Shown in pieces: positions 11,619 through 23,562 of a DNA stretch of 64,000 nt; position 1 is the first letter of the stretch, and every line of letters begins with the position of its first letter. Origin of the DNA: Zarea fungicola. Its lineage: Eukaryota; Ascomycota; Sordariomycetes; Hypocreales; Cordycipitaceae. The DNA is taken from contig FWCC01000085.1 in the NCBI GenBank assembly GCA_900169235.1, forward strand, positions 1-64,000, in the 5' to 3' direction. The notes under the pieces are model-generated. The model saw only the letters and a list, made by a program, of their open reading frames with translations, did no database searches and was not told the origin of the DNA. The translations under genes were made by a program, and so were the position numbers.

Positions 11619-13316
11619 TGTTGATTAAATCTTGGCAATCGAGACGCTCTTGCTGATTGCGTCGGCTTTCGAGTTTTTACTTGAAATAATGTTGCTATTT
11701 GAAGGTAGAGAGGAAACTAGGGGAGAAATAGCCTGACATTTATAAGAATAGAAATACAATCTATTCTATATTAAGGGATCATGTTTTACACTTTGTCGCT
11801 ACCAGCTTTCTCTTCATTCTTACTCGCTACATCCCCGGTATAGGTGAACAAAATGTATCAGCGTTCCCCATGGCTGCTTAAGTCATTGCAACTAGTGTGG
11901 ATAGTACGCAACGCCCTCCGGACTGCTTGAGAGGTCCTCTTGCACTCAGCTAAGTACTCCACACCAAGTATGAGCTATGTAGAAGTATAATAACTATGAA
12001 TTATTATTTTTTAGCAAAATGGCGGGATGTCATAGAACTAGATGTCGCTGCCTGAGCACACATTCCAAGAGTTGAGTTGGCTGATTTGGCTCCATGTTAT
12101 CACTTGCTATGTGAACAGAAGTATTTGGCTAGCTGCCACTACTAAACACATGTATTAGCCAATTTGATTTCACTGAATTACTATAGTGACAACTTTACAT
12201 GTGTGCAAGTTTAAACTTACTGTAAGAAAACTCGATTCATGTTCAAGTCTCTATGGCTTCACCAATTGCCAGCTACGCAGGTAAGTATGAGCCAATTAGT
12301 GCATTAGCTGTTTCGTAATTACCCAATTGCGGATTAAAAAGCTGACTAGAATACAGCCCAAAGACGTTTTCAAGGAAACTCCATCTACAATGGACGTGTA
12401 TCTTGTACGAATTGCCCTTAATTAGTATAGTGATTGTTGGTACAACACAGGGCAACACTGAATAAGGATTTGTTATAGCCAAGGATTGTATGTGGAATCG
12501 TACTAGTTATTTCAACCAACGCCTACAAGAGGAGTGTGTTCAACCCCAAGAGCGGTCTCCTAATCTGATTGGAGTATATGATTCTATGTGAGAAATTGTC
12601 TAACATTTCTCCCTCGCGGTCGCGTCAGGGAAGGATGTCGCCTGGAACATACCGAGGACTTGAGCCCACTATATCATTCCAGAGTGCCTTGTCCTCTCCA
12701 GCAGATCAATCAGCTGGCACGTTGCCATGAGCTCTAGACCTTGTCAGACTCAGACAGGAATAATCAGTGGCCATGAAAGAACTTAAAAAAGCAAGCAAGG
12801 GAACTATCGCCGCCCACAGTCTTGCAACCATAGAGTTTATGACCCTATCAGTGGACCTTTCATAACTCTCTTAACTTTTCACAGTTGTTTTTACGGCACC
12901 TGAATCTATGAAATCATATTTCGCCAGTGTCCTAATGTCCCAGTTCTCAAAAATCTACATTTGACACTAATACAAAGTTGTACACAAGCCAGTCTATAAG
13001 GTTACGAGATGTGTGAGCAAAGTATGGAAAAGGACATGCGGTACATTGGTGCTAGAGTACAAAAGGAAATATTAAACATATCTTAGTCTTCGATTTAGCT
13101 ATAGAAACTGTCTAGATAAAGTCTTGCCTTCATAGCAGCTATAGCGTCAAATAGTTCCTGGTCAGATTAGTTCGTCTCCGCATTCCTGGCAGACTCGCTC
13201 CTACCTTGTAGGACATGTAAAATAGGCCAATATCCTTACCACTTTCAAAGTGCAATTGCACCAGAGTTTTCCTTTACGCTTCAAAAGCACCAAGTTAAAC
13301 TGGCCACTTCGCTGCC
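11619..13316. other. AT-rich divergent intergenic region of terpene synthase and dioxygenase
   Basis: These 1.7 kb separate the two divergently transcribed genes and so must contain both promoters. No gene, transposon or RNA gene was recognised. Confidence 0.45.
11738..11744 (-). promoter_or_regulatory. Possible TATA box of the terpene synthase
   Basis: TATAAAT on the minus strand lies about 120 bases upstream of the terpene synthase ATG at 11618. The position fits a core promoter, but no transcript start is known. Confidence 0.35.
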
Positions 13317-14430
13317 ATGGATCTTCCAACATTGGATCTTTGCCTATTCGTTCATGGATCGAGCTCAGAAAGAGTGTTGCTAGCCGAAGCTCTTACCAAA
13401 AGCTTACGAGAGCATGGATTTGTCAAACTAGTAAACCATGGCATCTCTGAGGAAATGGCAGCTAATGTTATGCAATCGGTGAATAAAACAGCTTCATCAA
13501 GTTTGAATCTTGTCCAACTAACCATGTTCAGGCTGTTGACTTCTTTGCGCTTTCTCGTGAGGCTAAAGCAAAGATTGCAAATACCCCAGGCCCAGTGCCG
13601 CAGCGCGGCTATAGTCAGATCGGTGAAGAGCAAACATCGAAGCTTCGAACAGAGAATCTTGATAGTCAAAAATCATACGATGGGCTTAGAGATGCACGAG
13701 TATGTGAACGGCCAAGCCCTGGAACCGCATAGGTACCTGACTGACTGGCTCTGCCATATAGGAGCACTTTGACGCTGGTCCACCTGACGATAAAGAATTC
13801 CCTAATAAGTGGCCGATAGAAGAGCTGCCTGAATTCAGAGCTCGAATTCATAGCTGCTACCAGAAACTGCAAACCATTTCACTCATCCTCATATCTGCCT
13901 TGGAACTTGGATTAGAGCTTCCTCAGGGCACACTCGCTAATCGTTGCAACCCAAGTGCGAGCGAGATACGACTTAATCACTACCCTACGATCAGCCGAGC
14001 CTTAATTACTGAAGGCAAGATCAAGCGCACATGGCCACATACTGACTTTGGCATAATCACGTTGTTGTTTCAAGACTCAGTGGGCGGATTAGAGCTGGAA
14101 GACCGCAAAAAGCCTGGCACATTCGTGCCCATTTTACCCAGTCCAGCTCATGGCCCAAGAGAACTGATAGTCAATGTTAGCAACACTCTCCAGCGGTGGA
14201 CTAATAATGTAATAAGAGCTGGCTTACATCAGGTATCTCTACCTCTGATGTCGGGGGGCTTGGCAGCCGATACCTGTCCTGAACGCTATTCGGCTGTTTT
14301 CTTTTTGAAGGCGCATCGTGACACATGCGTTGGACCACTACCACACTTTGTCACGGTTGACAGACCCGCAGCATATACTGCAATGACTGCTATTGAATAC
14401 CAACGCCAAATGACGCAAGTTCTTTATTAG
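13317..14430 (+). CDS. 2-oxoglutarate/Fe(II)-dependent dioxygenase
   Basis: Non-haem iron oxygenase of the isopenicillin-N-synthase/gibberellin-oxidase-like superfamily (DIOX_N then 2OG-FeII_Oxy). It couples decarboxylation of 2-oxoglutarate to hydroxylation, desaturation or ring change of a small molecule. Introns at 13479-13531 and 13700-13761 restore one frame of 332 residues. The N-terminal domain shows LREHGFVKLVNHGI. Iron ligands are H203 and D205 in WPHTDFG and H266 in RAGLHQV. The 2-oxoglutarate-binding R-x-S is R285-Y-S287. All catalytic residues are present. Without splicing the 5' half looks frameshifted, but the introns explain this. With the terpene synthase on its left it is a candidate tailoring enzyme; the substrate is unknown. 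Confidence 0.9.
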
Positions 14431-17400
14431 CTCTGTCTAAGCAAGGATCCCCAGGAGAGTTTACTTTTATCCATTATAGATAAAATTCATGCGGTGCTAT
14501 GACTGCTAAACTATGCTCACCATTGCTCACATCATGGTTGCAAAATATTCTCATAGTGCCTCACCATACTGTATACAGCGTAGATCCCACAGTCCGTTAA
14601 AATCTTCGTTGTGACCTGCCGCTACTGCCTTTGGTTGGGCGAGGTGTGCTTGCTGACACAACGGGGGGAAGTAAACCACATAGTAAATTAAGCAGGTTGC
14701 CGAGGGACATCTCATAAGGGGGTAGCCTCACACACGCCCTGGTAGTTACGCTTTCTAGTCAATCAACAGCATCATAACTATGAGATACTCCTACTCTGCC
14801 TGATAGGTTTAGTGCTAGTCTGCAGACCACGTAGGAACTACGAATTGCGGTTAACGAAAATATGCGTAGAATTCCTTATTAATATTATAATCGTCTATTT
14901 TTGCCTGTGATTTGTGTTTATTAGGTGGTAAATAGAATACACTGAGTAGAGTCGTAAGTGTCACGGGTTAGTCGCTGGAGACTTTGCTTGAAGACCGCAT
15001 TGTAACAAAATCTTTGGGTGGATTGAATAAATCGTTCCAAAACCTCAAAACCAGTGGCAATGCAATGGCATGTGCTAAAATGTAGGACACTATACTGAAA
15101 GTGCTAGAGTCCTGCCTAAAATTGATAGCAAGTAATGAATACTTCTGGGGTTGCGTTAGCAGCAGAAACCTCCTCCAGCTATAAGAATTTAATATGATGC
15201 CTTGATTAAGGGTAAGTTACTTCTGAGATATTTAAGAGGTCTCTGTGGACTAAGTTATTTTCTATGTAGAAGGCAAAGTTTAAAATTATGATATGCTCTA
15301 TCTAACCAGAATGTGCCAAACCAACCATGCTAAACATACGGGGAGGTTAATGGGGTGAATGAGTTAATATTACGGCACGTATGCAGTTGACATGCCTTGA
15401 GCTAGTGTGGAAAAAAATGATATTAATACCTGCACACAAACAAGCACTGCCAGGACTCTTTCGATCTCTTGGAGTGCGAAGTTGGATCAATGCATCCTTG
15501 ATGGCCAACCGCAATAGTGAAAAGAAACGTTTAAAGACTATTTCAGCACGTCCAAAGATTTCAGAAAGATCCACAAGGAGTAAACAGTGTCTTTTAGCGC
15601 GTAACGTGCAGAAACTAGAGCTCCAGACGAGACTTCGCAACATAGACGCGGTTTGTAGGAACCCAAATTTATTTAAATGATAATCTTGACAATCAATATG
15701 TCTCCTGTTAAGATTTGTGCTTGGATTCTGTCGTAGTCTCAGCCCGCTCTCTGTTAAACTGTACGGTTTTGGTGGCAGCTCGCTGTTGGAGCAATCCCTC
15801 CTCCTCTCAGTGCAAGACTGAGACATCAAGAATACCGCCCACATCCCTGGCAGCCAAGGGACAGCTGGCCTGCAGCAAGACATAGACATATTGGGTTAAA
15901 ATAAGAGAAAAATGTTGGATACAACAGTGATAGTTCAGGATTTACTCTTGCCGCCTTAAATATATTATTCCAAATAATCTCTTGCCTTGCTAATCACCCC
16001 AATTCACATTTTGGCCCCATGTGCCACGCTCCCTCCTTCATGATGAGTGGTGCGCCCAGTTCTCTCTCACCTGACGTCTCGATCTTACTACTACTCATTT
16101 TAGAAATCTTACTAGCTTGGCCTGCTTAAAGGCCATTTTTCTATATATGAGTTTAGCACGCCAGCTACAGCAACTACAGCAAGCCCTGCTTCTATCTATG
16201 TAGGAGTGGCAAATAGTTCATAATATTAAACAGTTTCACTATGCCATCTCCGTAGGACCAACCTGCTAGCGCCGATTTTCAATTCAAGACTCGCTCGCTC
16301 TGGACTACGTTCATGTCTAGTATCCAATTTCCTTTACCTAACAGCCTCCCGAGGGGAAATGACGGATTCCCTCTCTAACCGGCGGTACACTCATTAAATA
16401 CGTCGCGTTGCGTTGCGCATTGTGCGCCTAGGAAGGAAATTTTCGACAGTTCGTCGTGCTCTCCGCATGCTCATTGCTTAAAGAGCGCTGCACTAATCGT
16501 ATTAAGGAGTCCATTTAGTGCAGTCAAGTTGTTACAAGACGTATCGTGGCGAGGCCGATGCGGCCAGGATGGCGGCACAGCAAAGTAGCACAAGGTGGGG
16601 GATTTTCACACAGAGTAGTTGGTCACAGGAGAAAGTGTTGATTGAAGAGAAAACTAAGTGTGTGCGCCATGACACCTGGAGACACCCTTACGGGGTCTCT
16701 CCCCTGTTTCGCCGAAAATACGCGGCCCGCGTTCCGGGGTGCCGACGACACGAATGTTATCCTGCTCAACAGGAATGCCGCCGCCCGACCCAGGGAACTG
16801 GAACACACAAAAGAAAAGTAAGCTGGTGAAAGAAATAACAGACGATTCTTAGACTGTCTAGGTGGTTTTAGTTCGCTATTGAGAGTTCTACCCTTGGCGA
16901 TCCTTACAAGTGTACTGTTCGAATAACCTGACTTGTTCCAGAGTATGCCCAGCTGTAACTTGTGATACCATCCCTACACATGCCTGTCTTTTGATAGAAC
17001 ACTAGCTTCTTCGCGTGTGAGCTTGACATATAGCTTCTTAGAATGCTTGCTGGTAACGCTTGGTCAATTTAATCCGAGTATTTCAAGACTTTCCTAGGTA
17101 GTTGTCCGCCTCTGCAGTTATCCTTGGACATTAGTAATGTGAGCTTCTGCCTCTATAACTCTCGTTACGATTGGCACCGATTCTCTAGACTTTGTTTATT
17201 TTTATAGCCCTCTTTTAATGCATGCATAGTCCACTACACCAGCAACCATTTCAGTGAACAGTATACGCGCTGTTGCTAGCGAAAGCCCTTTTATTTTCTT
17301 CAGTTCTATGGTAACTTCCATGTGTTTTTTATACTGTTCTGAGGAGGAAGTAGAATGGAAGTAGGACGCGCAATGTGGTAGTGGGATGTAGATTATGGGT

Positions 17401-17972
17401 TTAAGAATCGCTAGTCGCTGCTTGTTGTGCTCCTTACCGGCTGGGGCGGGGTATCTTCTTTTTATTTCTATTGTGGTAAAGGAATTTGACAACTAATATT
17501 GTCGCGTGTGGCTCTTATGGATTATGTTGTGGACAGGGCACGTCACCGCTTTTGAGGGCTTATTGAAGTGGCTGCCGTCAGCTGCTGCCTGCTATGACTG
17601 GCCGGGACAAGCAGCAGCCAGACGGCCGTCTGTCTGTATCAAATGTGCATCTCGTAGATTTTGACCTAGAGCCAAATATTCAAGCCGGGGACGCGGGGAA
17701 GGGGGATAATGTTAAGGGCTACGCCGGGATAATGTTAAGGGCTACGCCCAGTCCTATACCACACTGGTGCTATATCTATGGGTGTGTAGTGAGAGCTTCA
17801 CGTCGTTTTTGTTTTTTATTTATTGGTCAAAATAAACCTCTTTACAACATTGACATTAACACCTAGCAAGAAGACGCTTCTGACTCGTTGGTTAAGATAT
17901 ACGGGATGTATGGCCCCCTCAAGTTAAACAAATTACATGGTAGCCCCTTACAATGCAACTACACTAACAAAG
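14431..17972. other. Gene-poor stretch of 3.5 kb
   Basis: The stretch is AT-rich with no convincing coding exon on either strand. The longest frame (15347-15889, minus strand) shows no domain and no supporting splice pattern. A perfect 23-bp tandem duplication lies at 17703-17748. Old decayed sequence is possible but no transposon family is recognisable. Confidence 0.45.
17703..17748. repeat. Two perfect tandem copies of a 23-bp unit
   Basis: The unit beginning GGGATAATGTTAAGGGCTAC occurs twice without mismatch, at 17703-17725 and 17726-17748. It ends GGGCTACGCC, close to a GGGCTACGCG seen at about 19611-19620. No coding or regulatory role is apparent. Confidence 0.85.
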
Positions 17973-18421
17973 CTACAACTATAGGTTCTGATCGTAATAA
18001 TTAGTATCAAGACTTGGGTAATAATGAATATACTCACAGTCTTACCATAGCCACTGCTATCTCTAATAAAGTTCAAACTACCGTCAGGTTGTGTTTGTCC
18101 ACCATGATTAGTGGCGTCAGATGTATCATGCATATGTACATATAGCGCACATGATAAGAGCGTTGCATGATTGTGGCTGGCATCATGGAATGAGTTGAAA
18201 AACCCGCAAGTCGGAACAGAGTTACAAAAGTCCGCACATTCATTCACCGTCTCAACAAGTGTATATGTAATATAGTCAGGAGCCTGAACTGCGCTGTCCA
18301 AGCCCTTGAAAACCACCTCGTATGAGCCAGTACCTAGTAGCTTTGAATGTGCTATAGGAGTAATCCCCAGGATGAACACGGCAGCCATAGGTAGCAATAC
18401 GCTTTGTACGGGAATTTTCAT
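17973..18421 (-). CDS. Small secreted PAN-like / fruit-body-specific-like protein
   Basis: A putative extracellular protein starting MKIPVQSVLLPMAAVFILG, a clear signal peptide. The mature part (GTGSYEVVFKGLD, then ECADFCNSVPTCGFFN and LSCALYVH) follows the cysteine and aromatic pattern of fungal fruit-body-specific-protein-like/PAN-like domains. It contains four conserved cysteines within about 50 residues. An intron at 17979-18037 (GTGAGT donor, TACTAAT branch, CTATAG acceptor) gives 129 residues; without splicing the frame runs to 17948 with a hydrophobic tail, which is less likely. Function is unknown. It lies inside the terpenoid region but shows no link to it. Confidence 0.6.
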
Positions 18422-19526
18422 GATGCAGCTAATATAAAACAACTTAGTAAAATACAACTGAAAAATATAGTATTACGTAGTTTATATACTATACCTAGTT
18501 TTAGGGCTGGTGATGCCTTGAATAAATCCCCTGGTGTGAAGAATAATAAGTAGTTGGTGACACTAAATGGCGTGGCATAGTTTTCATTAGCACCAAGACG
18601 GATGCGCGCGACAGTGGCGGTCATTTGTTCTGTTTTAATAATCCAGGCTTTCAGCGGCTGGATGGAATCTGCATCCTAGTCAACTCCTATACCGGATGAA
18701 CGTGAGACAGGATGCTCCATTTTCCGCCAGTAATGAGTTAGGTTCAGAACAAATGCCAAGACTATGATCTATGCTATACACCATAAAACTTGTTCATAGT
18801 CACGACCAAAAATTTAGACACCGTTTCGACATACAGAAACCTTATGGTTCACAATCATATCATATGATGCCCTGGTGGAAACGTATGGCATTGGGGCTGT
18901 TTTTGCTAATGGATTTCCAATTGCGACAAGCTACACTATTGCCACGTACCACGAGTTAATTCCAAGTCTAAGACATCTCGCAAAAAGGGTGGAATCAATG
19001 TTTCAAAGGTTCGGTTCTGACGCCTTGCGATGCGGTCAGGACAGCCAAGCATATGCGTACAGTTGTTACAGTATTGAAAGGAGGAATGTTGTGCCCGCAG
19101 ACAGATGGTCAGGGAATCTGGGTCGCGGTCGATCGATCGATCGATCAAGATCCATATATGACGAACAAGTGTTTTGGGCATGAAAGCAAACCGATTTTTA
19201 GAGTTTGGGAGTGAACACCTTGGGCGACGCAGTAGCCCCGATGGCGCTGTACCCTGCCGAATAGAGGAGCATAATTCAAGACACACTGACATTTAATCCC
19301 GTGGCGACTACTAAAGCCTTGTTCAGCCGATCAAGGTTGACTGACTGGTAAACATTGCTGTTTGCTTGCGCATTCTACCCGTACAAGCACTCCATTCCGT
19401 CAGTATCTCTATTTCGCAGACTTAACTCCACGGGCAACATGCTGATTAATCCTTCAACGCAACTCGCTCGTAAGGCAAAATTAGATGGAATTGAGGGGAT
19501 AGCCACCGGAATGCATCTAGTGGCTT
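18422..19526. other. Intergenic, nothing recognised
   Basis: AT-rich sequence upstream of the secreted-protein gene. It contains a GATC run near 19129-19145. No gene was recognised. Confidence 0.4.
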
Positions 19527-19597
19527 TATGATTATTATGATTATTGTGATTATTATGATTATTGTGATTATTATGATTATTGTGATTATTATGATTA
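19527..19597. repeat. Microsatellite of GATTATTAT/GATTATTGT units
   Basis: An 18-bp period built of alternating 9-bp units GATTATTAT and GATTATTGT runs about four times. It lies 70 bases from the left end of the transposon. Confidence 0.9.
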
Positions 19598-19667
19598 CAA
19601 TTATGATAGAAGGGCTACGCGACCCCAGCTAGGGTTTACAAAACTACATTCTAGTCCAGTCCCTCTA

Positions 19668-19709
19668 ACGTAGGCCACCCACCTGAGAGCCACCCCACTT
19701 GGGAGCCAC
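19668..19709 (+). repeat. Left terminal inverted repeat of the transposon
   Basis: It begins ACGTAGGCCACCCACCTG and matches the reverse complement of 21458-21499 over 42 bases with one mismatch (a G/A transition). It contains three GCCACCC submotifs. Confidence 0.92.
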
Positions 19710-21457
19710 CCTAACGCGTCGCGTACCTCTCCCCAACCACCTCATAGAAACCATGATAACTTACGCAATCTTTATTCTTTTAAAGTTAATTTTCTTCTAT
19801 TAGCATTATGGAGGCTCAATATACCGAACAAGACTTTTAAAACGCGATTTAGGACGTTCTTGGTGGCAGAAGCCAGCGCAAGGCGGCGAAACGCTAGGGA
19901 ATTCCTCGTCAGACCCTCGGTGGCCGGTTAAGAGGAAAATTACTAAAAAAGGAGGCTTTTAAGCAGTTACAACGCCTTTTAAGTACTTAAGAGAGGCATC
20001 TCTGTGGCTGGATTCTAGTTCAAGATGCCGCTGGCAACGCTCCAACACATAGCTAGGTCCGAGAGATGGCCGCGAAGGTAGCCGGACTCAATAGTGACTT
20101 TGAGCCGATTGGAAAGAACTAGCTTAAAGGCTTCCTCTAGCGAAATCCCGAGGTTAAGACCTTAAAAGGCAAGAGAATTGACCTGAAGAGAGTAAATGGC
20201 GCCTCGACTGACGCTATTCAGGAATTCTTCCATCTTCTTACTATTCCAGCACTATGAGAGATCCCTCCTAAAAACAGATACAATATAGACAAAATAGGGA
20301 TAGCAATAGGGCAGCGAGAGAACGGCCTAGTACTAGGGTCATTAAAGAAAAAGGTAGCCCTAAAGAAGCAGTCTAGGCTACGGTATTAGACTACAATTAT
20401 CGAATGTATCTCGGCCATTAGGGCAAAGCTTAACCCACTGGTTATCTTCTAAGGCAATACTATTCAACATTAGAATTTTCCTATAATATTAGACCCTTAT
20501 ATCCACTGGTTCTTTAAGGCCACTAAAAAAGGCTAGATAAATAATAATATCGCTCTTTACTAGCTTAAAAAGGTATTTATACTAGAAACGAAGCCCTAAA
20601 AGCCTAGCCGCTGGTTATTAGTTGTTAATGGCTACAGCAGTCATTATATAACTTAATTTCTATAGGAATATTATTAGAATGACATTTTTGTGCTATTCCT
20701 ACCAACACATAGTAGTTACGTTCTTTAACCCCTTGATGTAGCTGTTTTTAGCCCTATAAAGTGATATTATACCTTACATCTTGGTAGGCACCCTACCATT
20801 ATAGATTCGTCGCCTATTAGAAAGAGTATATTCCTATAGTGTTATATAAAGGCCCAGGAGCTTAGGATCACTTAAAAAAACATTCTAGCTAGCTAGAAGG
20901 CTATAGGGCTTTGGCCAATTAATTAGGCAAAGCCATTACTAAGTCCTTATATTGTAATAGAGCCACTAAAGGCAGTAGTCACTCTAAAGAAGCCTTAAAC
21001 GCCTTAATAGAATCTATATACCAATATTTATACCCCTTCTAATAGCCTAGGCGTTAAAAGGCTATTTTTAAGGCGTAATTCAACTAGAAAGACATTGCCT
21101 ACTAGCCGCCTTATTATATATAAGATATAAAAGGGAATTGATAAGAAAAATAGCTAAATTATCGCTACCTAGACACAAATAAACGTTCTTATATAATAGG
21201 TTACTAATTTACAAGAGAAAAAACGTATAAAAGTTGTACCTAATCCTAATTAGAAGTTTATTATAGTCCTTAAGGTCGCAAAGACACGTCGCTAGCTTGA
21301 CCAGCAATTACTTGGGATTAAAGAGGCTGGGATAATTGATTTTTTAGATGCTGATATCTCTAATAGTGAGGCTATTAGAGCACAATTATTTAATAATTAA
21401 TTAAATTTATTTGTGGTTGTTATGAGAGAATTTCCTCGCTGGCAGTATTGCAATTTA

Positions 21458-21499
21458 GTGGCTCCTAAGTGGGGTGGCTCTCAGGTGGGTGGCCTACGT
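21458..21499 (-). repeat. Right terminal inverted repeat of the transposon
   Basis: Reverse complement of the left end, 41 of 42 bases identical. It is followed by the TA duplication. Confidence 0.92.
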
Positions 21500-21574
21500 T
21501 AATATAAGTTGTCCCAGGACCTCGGGTAAATGCTTTTGCGATTCCCCCAGTTCTATTATGTAGATAATTGAAAC

Positions 21575-22908
21575 ATGACTATCGACAGTTTTCAGACGGC
21601 TTCCGAGGGCTCAACCGGCGCTTATAGCTCAGATTCAAATGCGGCTCTCACCTATATGAGTAATGTTGAAATTGTACCACAGCTCATTAGTGAAATCGCT
21701 GCCGACGCTATCGTCATTGAATCATGCGGTGATGATCTTCGGCGAGCACTCATCGCAAAGCTGCGTAAACTTACACTTGCTCTTGAGACACCCCGGGAAA
21801 CAATGCTCAGGGAATGTCATGCTACGGTATTTGCGAGAGCACTAGAGATGCAGTGATTCATCAGATCTATGGACTAATCTTCAATGGCTAGACTGGAACG
21901 ATTGCTTGCTTATCATTTGGCGTTGATTGTGGACTATGGGATGCCATGGCAAGAAATGGAGATCGAGAGCAGAGTGTCGACGAGCTGGCCCGCGCCACGC
22001 ATGCCGATCCGGTGTTAGTTGCCCGTATCTTGCGTCATCTCGGCGCAATGGGCTACGTGGAAGAGACCAAACAAAATCATTACAAACCAACTGGATTTTC
22101 TAGGGCTCTCAGTAACCCAAGCATCTCAGGCGGGATCTTGGGCTTGCTGTGCCCATCTGGCGGCGCCGCGCTCAAGTTTCATGAATTTTCGCGAAAGCGA
22201 GGCTTCCAGAACCCCATCGATGCAAAGGATACCTCGTTAATGTATGCGTACAAAACGAAGCAAGACGTTTTTTCGTGGCTTCAGTCCCAGGGATATGATA
22301 ACCACTTCAATAACCACATGAGAGGTAGCCATCCGCAACCTTGGATGGCCAGCGGCCGGTTTCCAGTTCAGGAAAGACTGATTGAAGGTGCGGATAAGAA
22401 CCCAGAGGCGCCGTTTTTAGTGGACATTGGGGGCTGTGTCGGTCAAGACCTGACAGACTTGCGCCGCTTCTACCCTCAAATTCCGGGACAGCTAGTCCTT
22501 CAGGATCTTCCTCATGTAATTTCTCGAGTCGATGGGAACCAGGGGTTTGTTTCCATGGAGCACGACTTTCTTACTGAACAGCCTATCAAAGAGGCCCGAG
22601 CTTACTACTTGCACTATATTTTACATGACTGGCCAGATGATGTCTGCGAGAAAATTATTGCTCAAACTAAAACAGCCATGAAACCAAACTACAGCAAATT
22701 GCTCATTCATGAGCGTGTACTTCCACCTACGAATGCGTCGTGGGAGTCAACTGCACTAGACATGGTAATGCTTACATTACTGTCCTCTGCGGAGAGAAGT
22801 GAGATGGATTGGCGAAATTTGCTCGAGGTTAAAGCTGGTCTTAAAATCACGAGGATTTGGAAGCTTGACCTGCCGGATGAGTGCATTATCGAGTGCGAAC
22901 TGCAATAA
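21575..22908 (+). CDS. SAM-dependent O-methyltransferase
   Basis: Cytosolic class I methyltransferase of the plant/fungal O-methyltransferase (PF00891) type, moving the methyl group of SAM to a hydroxyl of a small metabolite. One intron at 21827-21891 (GTATTT donor, GACTAAT branch, CTAG acceptor) joins an 84-residue helical N-part to the rest, giving 422 residues, normal length. The dimerisation/winged-helix part reads CGLWDAMARNG and LRHLGAMGYVEE. SAM motif I is VDIGGCVGQDL, then LVLQDLPHVI. The catalytic base region is HYILHDWPDD, with the expected histidine. No catalytic defect is visible. It starts only 75 bases after the right end of the dead transposon, so the insertion may lie in or near its promoter. 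Substrate unknown; a terpenoid hydroxyl made by the neighbouring dioxygenase is a guess. Confidence 0.9.
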
Positions 22909-23562
22909 GCCTATTAAGAAGATTGACTATATAACTTTCAGATTGGCTGTTGGCGGGAGGCATTGGCGCGAAAGGTGGAGAATAAGCGGTCTGGGAATTG
23001 TTGTACTAAAAAGATACAGTTAGTTAAGGGGTGAATAAATATCTGGAAGTGGAACCCTGCCCTAGATACTAGGTCATCACGGCAGCTGTAGAGAGTTTTT
23101 CCTATTTATTGCTTGCTTTGGTTGCTTCTGACTTCCTGTATATAGAGAGCAATTCCTCGTCTAGCTGCACCGAGATAGGATACATCATCAAGCTACCAAA
23201 GTTATACCATACCTTCTGAGAGACGCCCCTCTTAGCACTGTGCCTTGTAACTGCTTGTGATCGTACCAACAGGCGCCGAATCACCGTACGACCGAGATGC
23301 ACCCCACATCCTAGAGATCAGAATTAGAGGAAAGACATGAAAATAACATGCTAGCTGACTTTAACCTGTGAAAATTTCAATGGAATCTATTCTCTGACAA
23401 AGAAATCTAGAGATAACAAGCAAACATCTACTAGTAATGTCTAATGCCGTGGAAAGGGGTGACAGTAAATAATCTCGCTGTAAATCGTCAAATACACACC
23501 TGACTAGCTACCTCCAACCTGCAGTACGTCGCTTATAATTTCACATTGGCCCTCAATTTGAG
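22909..23562. other. Intergenic with dispersed repeat copy A
   Basis: It contains the diverged repeat described at 23051-23273. Otherwise no gene was recognised between the O-methyltransferase and the NLR-like gene, whose stops converge here. Confidence 0.5.
23051..23273 (+). repeat. Dispersed repeat, copy A
   Basis: It aligns with 49082-49275 in the same orientation. Both begin with AACC(C)TGCCCT then GGTCATCACGGCAGC, share a GTATATAG core, then GAGACG-CCCTCT and end with GTGATCGTACCAACAGG. The middle is diverged and some differences are C/T or G/A transitions. The family is not recognised; it may be a decayed transposon fragment. Confidence 0.75.

Larger units (their letters stand above)
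19668..21499 (+). mobile_element. RIP-degraded pogo/Fot-type Tc1-mariner DNA transposon
   Basis: An 1832-bp element with 42-bp terminal inverted repeats and a TA duplication on both sides (19666-19667 and 21500-21501), the mark of Tc1/mariner insertion. No long frame survives, but one plus-strand frame still spells fragments of a pogo-type DDE transposase: IECISAIRAKLNPLVIF (from 20399), RWLLVVNGYSSH (from 20606) and LPTHSSYVL followed by PLDV (20699-20740). Stops in that frame at 20450 and 20726 stand where the family has glutamine (CAA to TAA), and the second catalytic aspartate of the usual VDGH block is AAT (Asn). These are the transitions expected from RIP. The element is therefore non-autonomous and dead. 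It lies between the dioxygenase and the O-methyltransferase. Confidence 0.88.

Noticed and set aside
13479..13761. Apparent frameshifts in the dioxygenase
   Set aside because: Two GT-AG introns restore a single intact frame with all catalytic residues.
15347..15889. 180-codon minus-strand frame in the gene-poor region
   Set aside because: No recognisable motif, no ATG-supported start with signal or domain, and no splice-linked partner exon.
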